Of a stretch of 31,522 nucleotides of DNA, positions 1-7,453 are shown in pieces; position 1 is the first letter of the stretch, and every line of letters starts with the position of its first letter. This DNA is from Pyrinomonas sp040289685 (GTDB lineage Bacteria > Acidobacteriota > Blastocatellia > Pyrinomonadales > Pyrinomonadaceae): the NCBI RefSeq assembly GCF_040289685.1, contig NZ_PSLQ01000039.1, positions 1 to 31,522 on the forward strand. Direction: 5' to 3'. The notes beneath the pieces were generated by a model. It saw only the letters and a program-made list of their open reading frames with translations. It had not been told where the DNA came from and did no database searches. The position numbers and the translations under genes are program-made.

Positions 1-15
1 GGGGGTGCGGTGTAT

Positions 16-49
16 CCCCTCAATGAATTGAGGGGGATTACAGCCCCCT
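16..49. repeat. Overlapping inverted repeats at the left edge
   Basis: A perfect inverted repeat lies at 16-35: CCCCTCAAT, a 2-base centre, then ATTGAGGGG. Its right arm overlaps a second inverted repeat, AGGGGG (31-36), 7-base loop, CCCCCT (44-49), so the two hairpins cannot form together. A short T run (61-65) follows at some distance. The first hairpin resembles the subterminal hairpins at ends of IS200/IS605-type elements, but no transposase is visible, so that origin is a guess. A terminator of a gene lying outside the window is an alternative. Confidence 0.5.
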
Positions 50-231
50 CGCGCTCCCCCGTTTTTCTAAAAGAACCGCGACGACGGGTTGATACGCTTC
101 ATCAGTGGCGCTCTTCTTGCGCGAGCTATAAATACCTCCGGCCAAAGAGACGGGGTGCGGATCCGTGCTTCCGTTTCGCACAAGCCGTGAGCGGCGCGTT
201 CAGCCAGTTTTGAGAGGGCGATTTTGAGCCT

Positions 232-1164
232 ATGACACGCGACTTCACCATCTTTGCCGGCACAGCGAATCGAAGGTTGGCCTCGGCGATTGCGCGCGAA
301 TTGAACGTGACGCTCGGTTCTTCTACGGTCGAACGCTTCCCCGACGGCGAGATCTCCATTCAGTTGGCAGAACCGGTGCGCGGTCGCGAAATCTTCGTCG
401 TGCAGCCGACCTCGCCTCCGGTGAACGATCACTTGATCGAACTGCTCGCTTTTGCCGACGCTTGTCGGCGCGCCTCTGCTGCGCGCATCACCGCCGTCGT
501 CCCGTATTTCGGTTACGCGCGAGCCGACAAGCGTCACGGACGGCGCGAGCCGATCACCGCCAGCATGATCGCCGACTTGATGCAAACGGTCGGCATCGAC
601 CATCTCATCACGCTCGATCTGCACGCGCCGCAGATCGAGGGCTTCTTTCGCATTCCCGTAGATAGCTTAACGGCGGTGCCGACGTTGGCGCGCGCGTTGC
701 GCGATCGTTTGCCCGACGATGCCGTGGTCGTCTCGCCCGATGCCGGGCGCGTCCCCGCTGCGACCATGTACGCGCATCGTTTGCGCACCTCGGTCGTCGT
801 TCTGCACAAACAACGCGCGAGCGGCACCGAAACGCGCATCACGCATGTCGTCGGCGAGGTGCGCGATCGCGCGTGCGTGATCGTCGATGACATGATCTCG
901 ACGGGCGGCACGATGGCCGAAAGCATCGAGGCTTTGCTCGCCGCCGGGGCGCGTCCCGAATTCACGCTGGTCGCTACGCACGGATTGTTCTTGCCCGGCG
1001 CGCGCGCCAAACTGGACCATGCGAGTGTGCGCGCCGTGGTCGTCACGGATTCGGTGGAGATTGAAAGCGACGATTGGCCGCGGCTCGAAGTCGTCTCCGT
1101 GGCGCCACTCATCGCCGAAGCCATCCGGCATACTTTGATCGACGGCGCGCTCGAAATCGTCTGA
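232..1164 (+). CDS. prs: Ribose-phosphate pyrophosphokinase (PRPP synthase), somewhat divergent
   Basis: Makes 5-phosphoribosyl 1-pyrophosphate from ribose 5-phosphate and ATP in the cytoplasm, feeding purine, pyrimidine, NAD, histidine and tryptophan synthesis. The 310 residues match the usual class I length. Visible motifs: FPDGE (36-40); the ATP-binding segment PYFGYARADKR (91-101); DLHAPQIEGFF (129-139); the pyrophosphate-loop segment VVSPDAG (166-172); the catalytic flexible loop with K193 and R195; and the PRPP-binding signature VIVDDMISTGGT (216-227). Two positions differ from the common consensus: the Gln of YARQD is Ala (A98), and the second Gly of SPDxGG is Arg (R173). The usual conserved C-terminal tail is also different. 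The start fits the family N-terminus. A weak AGAGGG lies about 15 bases upstream. The gene stands alone on this strand. The call is secure at family level; whether it is the main or a second PRPP synthase is open. Confidence 0.93.
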   Translation: MTRDFTIFAGTANRRLASAIARELNVTLGSSTVERFPDGEISIQLAEPVRGREIFVVQPTSPPVNDHLIELLAFADACRRASAARITAVVPYFGYARADKRHGRREPITASMIADLMQTVGIDHLITLDLHAPQIEGFFRIPVDSLTAVPTLARALRDRLPDDAVVVSPDAGRVPAATMYAHRLRTSVVVLHKQRASGTETRITHVVGEVRDRACVIVDDMISTGGTMAESIEALLAAGARPEFTLVATHGLFLPGARAKLDHASVRAVVVTDSVEIESDDWPRLEVVSVAPLIAEAIRHTLIDGALEIV

Positions 1165-1475
1165 CCAAGGCGATCTCTCAACGAATCGTTGATCGCTTGA
1201 CGCACAAACCCGCGTGCGGACGAACGCCCTGCGCGCATGAGCGAGCAGGCGATCCCTAGCGAATCATCCGGTGCAAGCGATGATTGATGCCGCCTCGATT
1301 GAAGGATAAAGCTGCCGGCTCAACCGCTTGTGCGGGCGGATGGCGCGAAGTCAACACCCCTCTCAATCAAGATGAAGAGAACAACCTGGTGGACCTTGAT
1401 GATGCAGCCTCGAAGCGGTTTCGCGTGGCGTTGGCCTGAATCTTTATCGCGCCGTTGAGAACCGAACCCGCTGCG
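1165..1475. other. Intergenic region after prs, with hairpins but no gene
   Basis: No convincing coding sequence or RNA gene. Just after the prs stop there is a stem-loop at 1170-1196: GCGAT and CAACG pair with CGTTG and ATCGC around a 4-base bulge and an AAT loop. It could end the prs transcript but has no following T run. A second hairpin at 1262-1285 pairs AATCATC with GATGATT around a 10-base loop. Neither matches an RNA family I recognise. The region lies between the convergent ends of prs and the following minus-strand gene. Confidence 0.4.
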
Positions 1476-2855
1476 TCACCTCCTCGTTGAAAGCTCATCG
1501 CGCAACACCGCGCCGCCCTTCATCACGAAGCGAACGCGCTCCAATTCCTTGATGTCGCGCAACGGATCGCCCGCGACAGCGATGATGTCCGCACGTTTGC
1601 CCGCTTCGATCGCGCCGATGTCGCCTTGCGCGTCGAGCAGTTCCGCCGCCACCAAAGTCGCCGAACGAAGCGCGTCGAGCGGCGTCATCCCATACTGGAC
1701 CATGAACGAGAACTCTTTCGCTTCGTTCTCGGTCCACGGGTAGCCGCCAGCATCCGTGCCGTAAGCGATGCGCACGCCTTTGCGCGCGGCTAACTGAAAG
1801 GCGCGTGCTTCCGCGTCACGCATCTGAAGCCAAACGGGCGCGCCCGCCGCCGCACGCCCCGGGGCGACGTAGACGCCGACGTAGATCGTCGGACACCAGA
1901 AGATACCGCGTTTGATCATCTCATCCATTAGCCCTTCGTCCAGACCGTAGCCGTGTTCGATGGAATCGAACCCGTGTCGGACGGCGGCAGCGATGCCATC
2001 GCGTCCCATGGCGTGCGCGGCGATCCGACGCCCCAAGCGGTGCGCTTCCGTGACGAACGCTTCGAGCTCTTCGTCCGTGAAGTTCAGCATGCTACGCAGG
2101 ACGCCATCCTTGAAGTAGTAACGGCGATCGACGTAGACCTTGATCCAATCGGCGCCGTACTTGACCTGTTCGCGCACGCCGCGCCGAATCTCTTCTGGAC
2201 CATCGACGAACTGCACGCCTTCAGGCATCTTCAACTCCCACGCGTAACCGGTGATCGGATACATCCCCGTCGCGGAGAACGCGCGCGTGGCGACGAACAT
2301 GCGTGGACCGACGATGACGCCGTTTTCGATCGCCTTTTTGACGTCCACGTCGGCATACATCGCGCCTTCCGTGCCGAGGTCGCGAATCGTCGTAAAGCCG
2401 TTCATCACGGCCGTGCGCGCCGCGACCGAAGCCCGAAGAGCCCGGTAGGGAATCGCTTCTTTCAGAAGCTGTTCGTCGTAATCGGCCGAGGTCACGTCGC
2501 CTTGCAGAAGGACATGCGTGTGGCAATCGATCAGACCGGGAAGCACCGTCGCTGACGAAAGGTCTATGCGCTGCGCATCGGTTGAGGCTCGACGCGCTAT
2601 CTCGGCGTATGGGCCGACGGCGCGGATCCTTTCGCCAACGATGAGTACGCCTTGATCTTCAAGCAGGCGACCGGCGCGCACGTCTAGAAGCCTCCCCGCG
2701 CGAACGAGCTTCTCGTGCGGCTCCGGCTCTTGCCCACGCGCAAGCGGCACTGGGACGATCAGCAGCGAACAAGCGAGCGCGATCAAAAACCGCACCGAAG
2801 CGCGCGCGAGTCGAGAGGCGGGCGCTCGGCGAAACGGCGAAAACCTTTTTCCCAT
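1476..2855 (-). CDS. Exported amidohydrolase, imidazolonepropionase/Xaa-dipeptidase-like
   Basis: A metal-dependent hydrolase of the amidohydrolase superfamily, in the group that includes imidazolonepropionase and bacterial prolidase-like dipeptidases. The 459 residues begin with basic residues and a hydrophobic stretch (about 21-41), a likely signal peptide ending near ARGQ. The metal site looks complete: H112 and H114 in PGLIDCHTH, a candidate bridging K239 in DWIKVYVD, H281 in AAHAMG, H301 in SIEHGYG, and D368 in GTDAGG. The C-terminal small beta domain returns with IEAGKRADIIAVAGDPL. The start is supported by a strong Shine-Dalgarno sequence, GGAGGGTGA, just upstream. It is divergent from the exported amidase starting at 2961. 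The likely substrate is an N-acyl amino acid or dipeptide, but sequence alone does not fix it. Confidence 0.9.
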   Translation of the reverse strand: MGKRFSPFRRAPASRLARASVRFLIALACSLLIVPVPLARGQEPEPHEKLVRAGRLLDVRAGRLLEDQGVLIVGERIRAVGPYAEIARRASTDAQRIDLSSATVLPGLIDCHTHVLLQGDVTSADYDEQLLKEAIPYRALRASVAARTAVMNGFTTIRDLGTEGAMYADVDVKKAIENGVIVGPRMFVATRAFSATGMYPITGYAWELKMPEGVQFVDGPEEIRRGVREQVKYGADWIKVYVDRRYYFKDGVLRSMLNFTDEELEAFVTEAHRLGRRIAAHAMGRDGIAAAVRHGFDSIEHGYGLDEGLMDEMIKRGIFWCPTIYVGVYVAPGRAAAGAPVWLQMRDAEARAFQLAARKGVRIAYGTDAGGYPWTENEAKEFSFMVQYGMTPLDALRSATLVAAELLDAQGDIGAIEAGKRADIIAVAGDPLRDIKELERVRFVMKGGAVLRDELSTRR

Positions 2856-2908
2856 CGTTCACCCTCCGATTGGAATCGAAATAGCGAGCATTTCGCCGCA
2901 GTATGTCA

Positions 2909-2914
2909 TATAAT
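2909..2914 (+). promoter_or_regulatory. Candidate -10 element for the amidase gene
   Basis: A perfect TATAAT lies 46 bases before the amidase start, in the 105-bp region between the divergent amidohydrolase and amidase genes. I find no good -35 box at 16-18 bases upstream, so the call rests on the -10 hexamer and the local AT-richness. Confidence 0.4.
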
Positions 2915-2960
2915 GTGCCCGCTTTCTAAGAACGGAACCGATCTCGATAGACAATTTAAG

Positions 2961-4550
2961 ATGAATCGTCGTCAATTCCTGCAAGCGGCGGCTCTGGCAG
3001 GTTTGGCCGTCGGAAGTGGAGCGTCGGCGCAAGCGAACGCGCCGACGGCGGAACTTGAAGAGGTCAGCATCGCCGAGATGCAAAGGCGCATGCAATCGGG
3101 TGAGTGGAGCGCGCGCTGGCTCGTGGAACGGTACATCGAACGCATCGAAGCGATCGATCGCGCTGGCCCGCGCATCAACTCGGTCGTCGAAACGAATCCG
3201 GACGCGCTCGCTATCGCCGATGCGCTCGATCGCGAACGGCGCGCCGGGCATCTGCGTGGGCCGCTTCATGGCATTCCCATCTTGATCAAAGACAACATCG
3301 ACACGGCGGATCGCATGGAGACAACCGCCGGTTCGCTCGCGCTCGTCGGCGCCGCGAAGCCTTCGCGCGACGCTTTCATCGTCGAACGCTTGCGCGCTGC
3401 TGGGGCGGTCATCTTGGGTAAAACGAACCTGAGCGAATGGGCCAATTTCCGTTCCACGCGCTCGACTAGCGGTTGGAGCGCGCGCGGCGGGCAAACGCGC
3501 AACCCTTACGCGCTCGACCGCAATCCGTGCGGCTCGAGTTCAGGTTCGGGCGCGGCAGTCGCCGCTAATCTGTGCGCTGCTGCGGTCGGCACGGAGACCG
3601 ACGGTTCCATCGTCTGCCCATCTTCGACGAACGGGATCGTCGGCATCAAACCGACGCTCGGTTTGATCAGCCGTTCCGGCATCATCCCGATCGCGCACAG
3701 TCAAGACACAGCCGGCCCGATGGCGCGCACGGTCACTGATGCGGTCATCTTGCTCGGCGCGATGGTCGGCATGGACGCGCGCGATCCGACCACCCGCGCA
3801 GCGCAGGGCCGCGCCTTCAGCGACTACACGCGCTTGCTCGACCCGCAGGGTTTGCGCGGCGCGCGCGTCGGCGTCGTGCGCAAGTTCTTCGGTTTCAACG
3901 ATGCGGTCGATAAGTTGATGAACGAAGCGCTCGACGTGATGAAACGCTTGGGCGCCGTCATCGTTGATCCGGCGGAGATTGCGACCGCGGGCAAATTCGA
4001 TGATTCGGAACTCGAAGTGCTTCTCTATGAGTTCAAGCATGACTTGAACAGGTATCTCGCCGAGCGGCGCGTTGGTCCGCCAGTGCGCACGCTCGCCGAG
4101 TTGATCGAGTTCAACGAACGCAACCGCGAACGCGAAATGCCTTACTTCGGGCAAGAGCTCTTCGTGCGCGCCCAAGCCAAAGGCACGCTCGCCGATCCAG
4201 CTTACCGGCGCGCGCTCGCCAAGAACCATCGCTTGGCGCGCGCGCTCGGCATTGATGCGACGATGCGCCGCCACCGTCTCGATTGCCTCATCGCGCCGAC
4301 CAACGGACCAGCGTGGACGACCGATCTCGTCAACGGCGATCATTACACCGGCGGAAGCTCTACTCCGGCGGCGGTGGCCGGTTACCCGAGCATCAGCGTG
4401 CCGGCGGGTTTCGTCTTCGGCCTGCCGGTCGGCATCTCTTTTTTCGGCACGGCGTGGAGCGAACCGAAGTTGATCCGCATCGCTTACTCCTTCGAGCAAG
4501 CGACGCGCCATCGTCGTCCACCCCGCTTGCTCGCGAGTCTGGATCTGTGA
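2961..4550 (+). CDS. Tat-exported amidase (amidase signature family)
   Basis: Hydrolyses an amide bond with the Ser-cisSer-Lys triad of the amidase signature family (relatives of GatA, peptide amidase and fatty acid amide hydrolase). The open frame runs upstream to 2715, but the start at 2961 is chosen because it gives a twin-arginine signal, MNRRQFLQ, then a hydrophobic stretch and an ASAQA-type cleavage site. The resulting length, 529 residues, is normal for the family. Catalytic residues are visible: K110 in IPILIKDNID, cis-Ser S192 in the Ser/Gly-rich segment 190-197, and nucleophile S216 in TETDGSI. The Shine-Dalgarno sequence is weak. A Tat signal implies folding in the cytoplasm and action in the periplasm or outside. 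The downstream neighbour is an exported M28 peptidase, which fits use of amides or peptides. The substrate is unknown. Confidence 0.92.
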   Translation: MNRRQFLQAAALAGLAVGSGASAQANAPTAELEEVSIAEMQRRMQSGEWSARWLVERYIERIEAIDRAGPRINSVVETNPDALAIADALDRERRAGHLRGPLHGIPILIKDNIDTADRMETTAGSLALVGAAKPSRDAFIVERLRAAGAVILGKTNLSEWANFRSTRSTSGWSARGGQTRNPYALDRNPCGSSSGSGAAVAANLCAAAVGTETDGSIVCPSSTNGIVGIKPTLGLISRSGIIPIAHSQDTAGPMARTVTDAVILLGAMVGMDARDPTTRAAQGRAFSDYTRLLDPQGLRGARVGVVRKFFGFNDAVDKLMNEALDVMKRLGAVIVDPAEIATAGKFDDSELEVLLYEFKHDLNRYLAERRVGPPVRTLAELIEFNERNREREMPYFGQELFVRAQAKGTLADPAYRRALAKNHRLARALGIDATMRRHRLDCLIAPTNGPAWTTDLVNGDHYTGGSSTPAAVAGYPSISVPAGFVFGLPVGISFFGTAWSEPKLIRIAYSFEQATRHRRPPRLLASLDL

Positions 4551-4617
4551 AGATCGGCGCAAGCATGAAGCGTAGTGAAGGCGTGAAGCTTACAGCTTTG
4601 AGCTGATCGGTCGCGCG

Positions 4618-4634
4618 CGACGCTTCGAGCGTCG
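4618..4634. other. Hairpin downstream of the amidase gene
   Basis: A perfect 7-bp stem, CGACGCT and AGCGTCG around a TCG loop, lies 67 bases after the amidase stop and about 100 bases before the next gene. It may limit read-through but has no T run, so it is not a classical intrinsic terminator. Confidence 0.4.
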
Positions 4635-4735
4635 GTTCGATCGAGAATTCCGGTCCGCCGCGTCTGACGGGCGAAGTCCTTCGCGCTTTGCCCTGCGCAA
4701 CGATCCACTCAGAAGACCATCGTCGGAGGGCGTAA

Positions 4736-7006
4736 ATGTCAAAGGTTACTTTCCGCGGTTTGCTCTCTTCGCTATTGAGCCTTGTTTTGATCATCTTCCC
4801 GATTCAAGCCACCCGTGCATCTTCGACCTACGGCTTCGTCGCCGTAAGACAAAGCGAACAAGCTGGACGCGAAGCACAGCTCGATGCGCTTCTCAAACGC
4901 GAGAACCTGCGCGACTGGATGCAGCGGATGTCTGCGCGCCCGCACCACGTCGGTTCGCCCGCCGGGCGCGAGAACGCCGAGTTTATCGCCGCGCAGTTTC
5001 GCTCGTGGGGCTATCAAACGGAGATCGAGGAGTTCAAAGTTCTCTTTCCAACGCCGCGCACGCGCGTCGTCGAACTCATCGCGCCCGAAAGCTACCGCGC
5101 GCGCCTCGAAGAGCCGCCGCTCAAAGAGGATCGGACCTCAAGCAACGTGAGCGAGGGGCTGCCGACCTATAACGCTTACTCGGTCGATGGCGACGTGACG
5201 GGCGAATTGGTCTACGTCAACTACGGTCTGCCGCGCGATTACGAGGAACTGCGTCAACGCGGCGTAGACGTGCGCGGCAAGATCGTCATCGCGCGCTACG
5301 GCGCGTCTTGGCGCGGCATCAAACCGAAAGTGGCCGCCGAACACGGGGCCATCGGTTGCATCATCTATTCGGACCCGCGCGATGACGGTTATTTTCAGGG
5401 CGATGTTTACCCGAAGGGCGCATGGCGCAACGAATGGAGCGTGCAGCGCGGTTCGGTCGCTGACATGCCGCTCTATCCGGGCGATCCGCTGACGCCCAAC
5501 GTCGGCGCGACCGATGCGGCGCGGCGGCTGGACCGGAAAGAGGCGCCGACGTTGACGAAGATCCCGGTGCTGCCGATCTCATACGGCGATGCGCTGCCGC
5601 TTCTTCGCGCGCTCGGCGGACCGGTCGCGCCGCCGGATTGGCGCGGCGCGCTCCCCATCACTTATCACATCGGTCCTGGACCAGCCAAAGTCCATCTCAA
5701 ACTCGAATTCGATTGGAAGCTCGTTCCAGCTTATGACGTGATCGCCCGTCTGCCCGGAGCGGAGTTGCCCGATGAGTGGATCATCCGAGGCAATCACTAC
5801 GATGCGTGGGTCTTCGGCGCGGATGATCCCTTGAGCGGACTCGTCGCTATGCTGGAAGAAGCGCGCGCTATCGGACAACTGGTCAAAAACGGCTGGCGTC
5901 CGAAGCGGTCCATCGTCTATTGCGCGTGGGATGGGGAAGAGCCGGGCTTGCTCGGTTCAACCGAATGGGTCGAAGCGCATGCTGAGGAGCTGCGACAGAA
6001 AGCCGCCGTCTACATCAACTCGGATTCCAACGGACGAGGCTTTCTCGGCGTCGGAGGTTCGCACACGCTCGAACGGTTCGCCAACGAAACGGCGCGCGCC
6101 ATCCCCGATCCGCAAAAAGGCATCAGCGTCTGGGAGCGGCTGCGCGACCTGCGCCTTGTGCGTGGAAGCGCCGAAGAGAAGCGCGAGGCGCGCGAACGGC
6201 GCGACCTGCGCATCGCCGCGCTCGGCTCCGGCTCTGATTACACCCCATTCTTGCAGCACATCGGCATCGCCAGTTTGAACATCGGCTACGGAGGCGAAGA
6301 CGGCGGCGGTTCGTACCACTCGAACTACGATTCGTTCGATCACTTCACGCGCTTCATCGATCCGAACTTCGATTACGGCTTGGCGCTGGCGAAGACCGGC
6401 GGGCGATTGGTCATGCGTTTGGCCGACGCGGACGTGTTGCCGCTCGCCTTCAACAATTTCGCCGATACGGTCGGCCTGTACGTCCGCGAACTGATGCGCT
6501 TGACCGATTCGATGCGCGAGGAGACAGAGGAGCGGAACCGTTTGTTGGACGAGCGCGCGTTGATCAACGTCGCCGATCCGCAAGAGAAGTACGTGCCGCC
6601 TGAAAGAGAGGCCCCCGTCCCCCACTTGAACTTCGCGCCGTTGCAAAACGCGCTCGCGCGCTTGCAAGAGGCTTCGCGCCGCTACGATCAGGTGGCTGAG
6701 CGCGCTTTCAGCGGCAGGCGCATGCTGTCGCGCGAAGAGCGCGCCGCGCTTGACCGGTTGCTCATCGAGACCGAGCGCGCCATGACGCGCGACGAAGGCC
6801 TGCCACGTCGCCCTTGGTTCAAGCATCAGGTCTACGCGCCGGGCTTTTACACAGGCTACGGAGTGAAGACTTTGCCCGGCGTGCGCGAAGCGATCGAACA
6901 GCGCAACTGGGAAGAGGCGGATCGGGAAATAGAGATCGTCGCGCAAACGCTTCGAACCGTAGCCGATAGAATCGAACGGGCTGCCATGGTGTTGGAAGGG
7001 CGATAA
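4736..7006 (+). CDS. Exported M28 zinc metallopeptidase, glutamate carboxypeptidase II-like
   Basis: A di-zinc aminopeptidase/carboxypeptidase related to glutamate carboxypeptidase II. A hydrophobic signal peptide (about 8-29) indicates export. Domain order: N-terminal part of the peptidase fold, a PA (protease-associated) insert around 145-270, the M28 catalytic core around 330-545, and a helical transferrin-receptor-like dimerisation domain at about 560-750. The zinc ligands and catalytic base are all present at the spacing of human GCPII: H354, D364, catalytic E401 and ligand E402 in WDGEEPGLLGS, D430, and H528 in YHSNYDS. The 756 residues match the family. The start has GGAGGG a few bases upstream. 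The enzyme would trim C-terminal acidic residues or small peptides in the periplasm; exact specificity cannot be read from the sequence. Confidence 0.95.
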   Translation: MSKVTFRGLLSSLLSLVLIIFPIQATRASSTYGFVAVRQSEQAGREAQLDALLKRENLRDWMQRMSARPHHVGSPAGRENAEFIAAQFRSWGYQTEIEEFKVLFPTPRTRVVELIAPESYRARLEEPPLKEDRTSSNVSEGLPTYNAYSVDGDVTGELVYVNYGLPRDYEELRQRGVDVRGKIVIARYGASWRGIKPKVAAEHGAIGCIIYSDPRDDGYFQGDVYPKGAWRNEWSVQRGSVADMPLYPGDPLTPNVGATDAARRLDRKEAPTLTKIPVLPISYGDALPLLRALGGPVAPPDWRGALPITYHIGPGPAKVHLKLEFDWKLVPAYDVIARLPGAELPDEWIIRGNHYDAWVFGADDPLSGLVAMLEEARAIGQLVKNGWRPKRSIVYCAWDGEEPGLLGSTEWVEAHAEELRQKAAVYINSDSNGRGFLGVGGSHTLERFANETARAIPDPQKGISVWERLRDLRLVRGSAEEKREARERRDLRIAALGSGSDYTPFLQHIGIASLNIGYGGEDGGGSYHSNYDSFDHFTRFIDPNFDYGLALAKTGGRLVMRLADADVLPLAFNNFADTVGLYVRELMRLTDSMREETEERNRLLDERALINVADPQEKYVPPEREAPVPHLNFAPLQNALARLQEASRRYDQVAERAFSGRRMLSREERAALDRLLIETERAMTRDEGLPRRPWFKHQVYAPGFYTGYGVKTLPGVREAIEQRNWEEADREIEIVAQTLRTVADRIERAAMVLEGR

Positions 7007-7013
7007 AGGGAGG

Positions 7014-7028
7014 TTGCATAATATGCAA
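7014..7028. promoter_or_regulatory. Palindrome 1 (TTGCATA-A-TATGCAA), possible operator
   Basis: A perfect 15-base palindrome about one base-pair centre long, starting 8 bases after the M28 peptidase stop. It shares the ATGCAA half-site with the palindrome at 7074-7090, whose centre is 61 bases away. It stands out as AT-rich in GC-rich surroundings. This pattern suggests a dimeric DNA-binding protein, but I do not recognise the regulator. Confidence 0.5.
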
Positions 7029-7073
7029 AATGAAACGGCTTGGCGCTTCTGAGACGAAGTTTGAACGCTCGTC

Positions 7074-7098
7074 TTTGCATGTTATGCAAAAATATGCA
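7074..7098. promoter_or_regulatory. Palindrome 2 (TTTGCAT-GTT-ATGCAAA) with an extra half-site
   Basis: A perfect inverted repeat with 7-base arms and a 3-base centre (7074-7090), followed by a further ATGCA half-site (7094-7098). It repeats the half-site of the palindrome at 7014-7028. It lies about 230 bases before the putative receptor promoter, so it may regulate the receptor from a distance or an unrecognised transcript in this gap. Confidence 0.5.
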
Positions 7099-7311
7099 GG
7101 ATCTGCCGTCCCGCGGAGCCGACCTCGTTAGGTTCCGGCTGTAACGCATGGGGATCTCGACGGTGCGGACGACGCCGAAGCTCTCGCAGGTGGACGGGGC
7201 GGGGCAGGCGGTCGAGACATGGGTTCGCGGCGCCGTTGCATCACGTGTGTTGCGCACGGAGCCGGGCGGCAGCGGACGGTCAGGATGTTCGCGTCTCGCT
7301 CTCTGAAGCCC

Positions 7312-7341
7312 TTGATTTGCGTCGCGCGCCGGTGATAGATT
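7312..7341 (+). promoter_or_regulatory. Candidate sigma-70 promoter for the TonB-dependent receptor
   Basis: TTGATT (7312-7317), an 18-base spacer and TAGATT (7336-7341). The -10 is preceded by TG and one base, the extended -10 pattern. Transcription would start near 7348, giving a leader of about 105 bases that contains the hairpin at 7377-7403. Confidence 0.4.
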
Positions 7342-7376
7342 CGCTGCGCGCGCTATCGAGTGCGTTGAGCTTGCAC

Positions 7377-7403
7377 AGCGTTTCGCTTTGAAGGCGAAAC
7401 GCT
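7377..7403 (+). other. Leader hairpin upstream of the receptor gene
   Basis: A perfect 10-bp stem, AGCGTTTCGC and GCGAAACGCT, around a 7-base loop TTTGAAG. It ends 50 bases before the chosen start codon of the receptor. In a transcript it would be a stable stem, so it may influence mRNA stability or translation. It does not match a riboswitch class I know. Confidence 0.55.
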
Positions 7404-7453
7404 TCTTGCGCCTCCTCACGCGGCGCCGTAAAACTCCCAGAGAGGTTCGCGTC

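Noticed and set aside
1165..1475. A riboswitch or tRNA in the prs-to-amidohydrolase gap
   Set aside because: Only simple hairpins are present; no cloverleaf or known riboswitch core could be built.
3540..4562. A 340-residue minus-strand frame opposite the amidase
   Set aside because: The amidase has its catalytic triad on the other strand; this frame is Arg/Ala-rich with no motif.
5957..6946. A 329-residue minus-strand frame opposite the M28 peptidase
   Set aside because: A shadow of a gene with all zinc ligands in place; the shadow frame has no motif.
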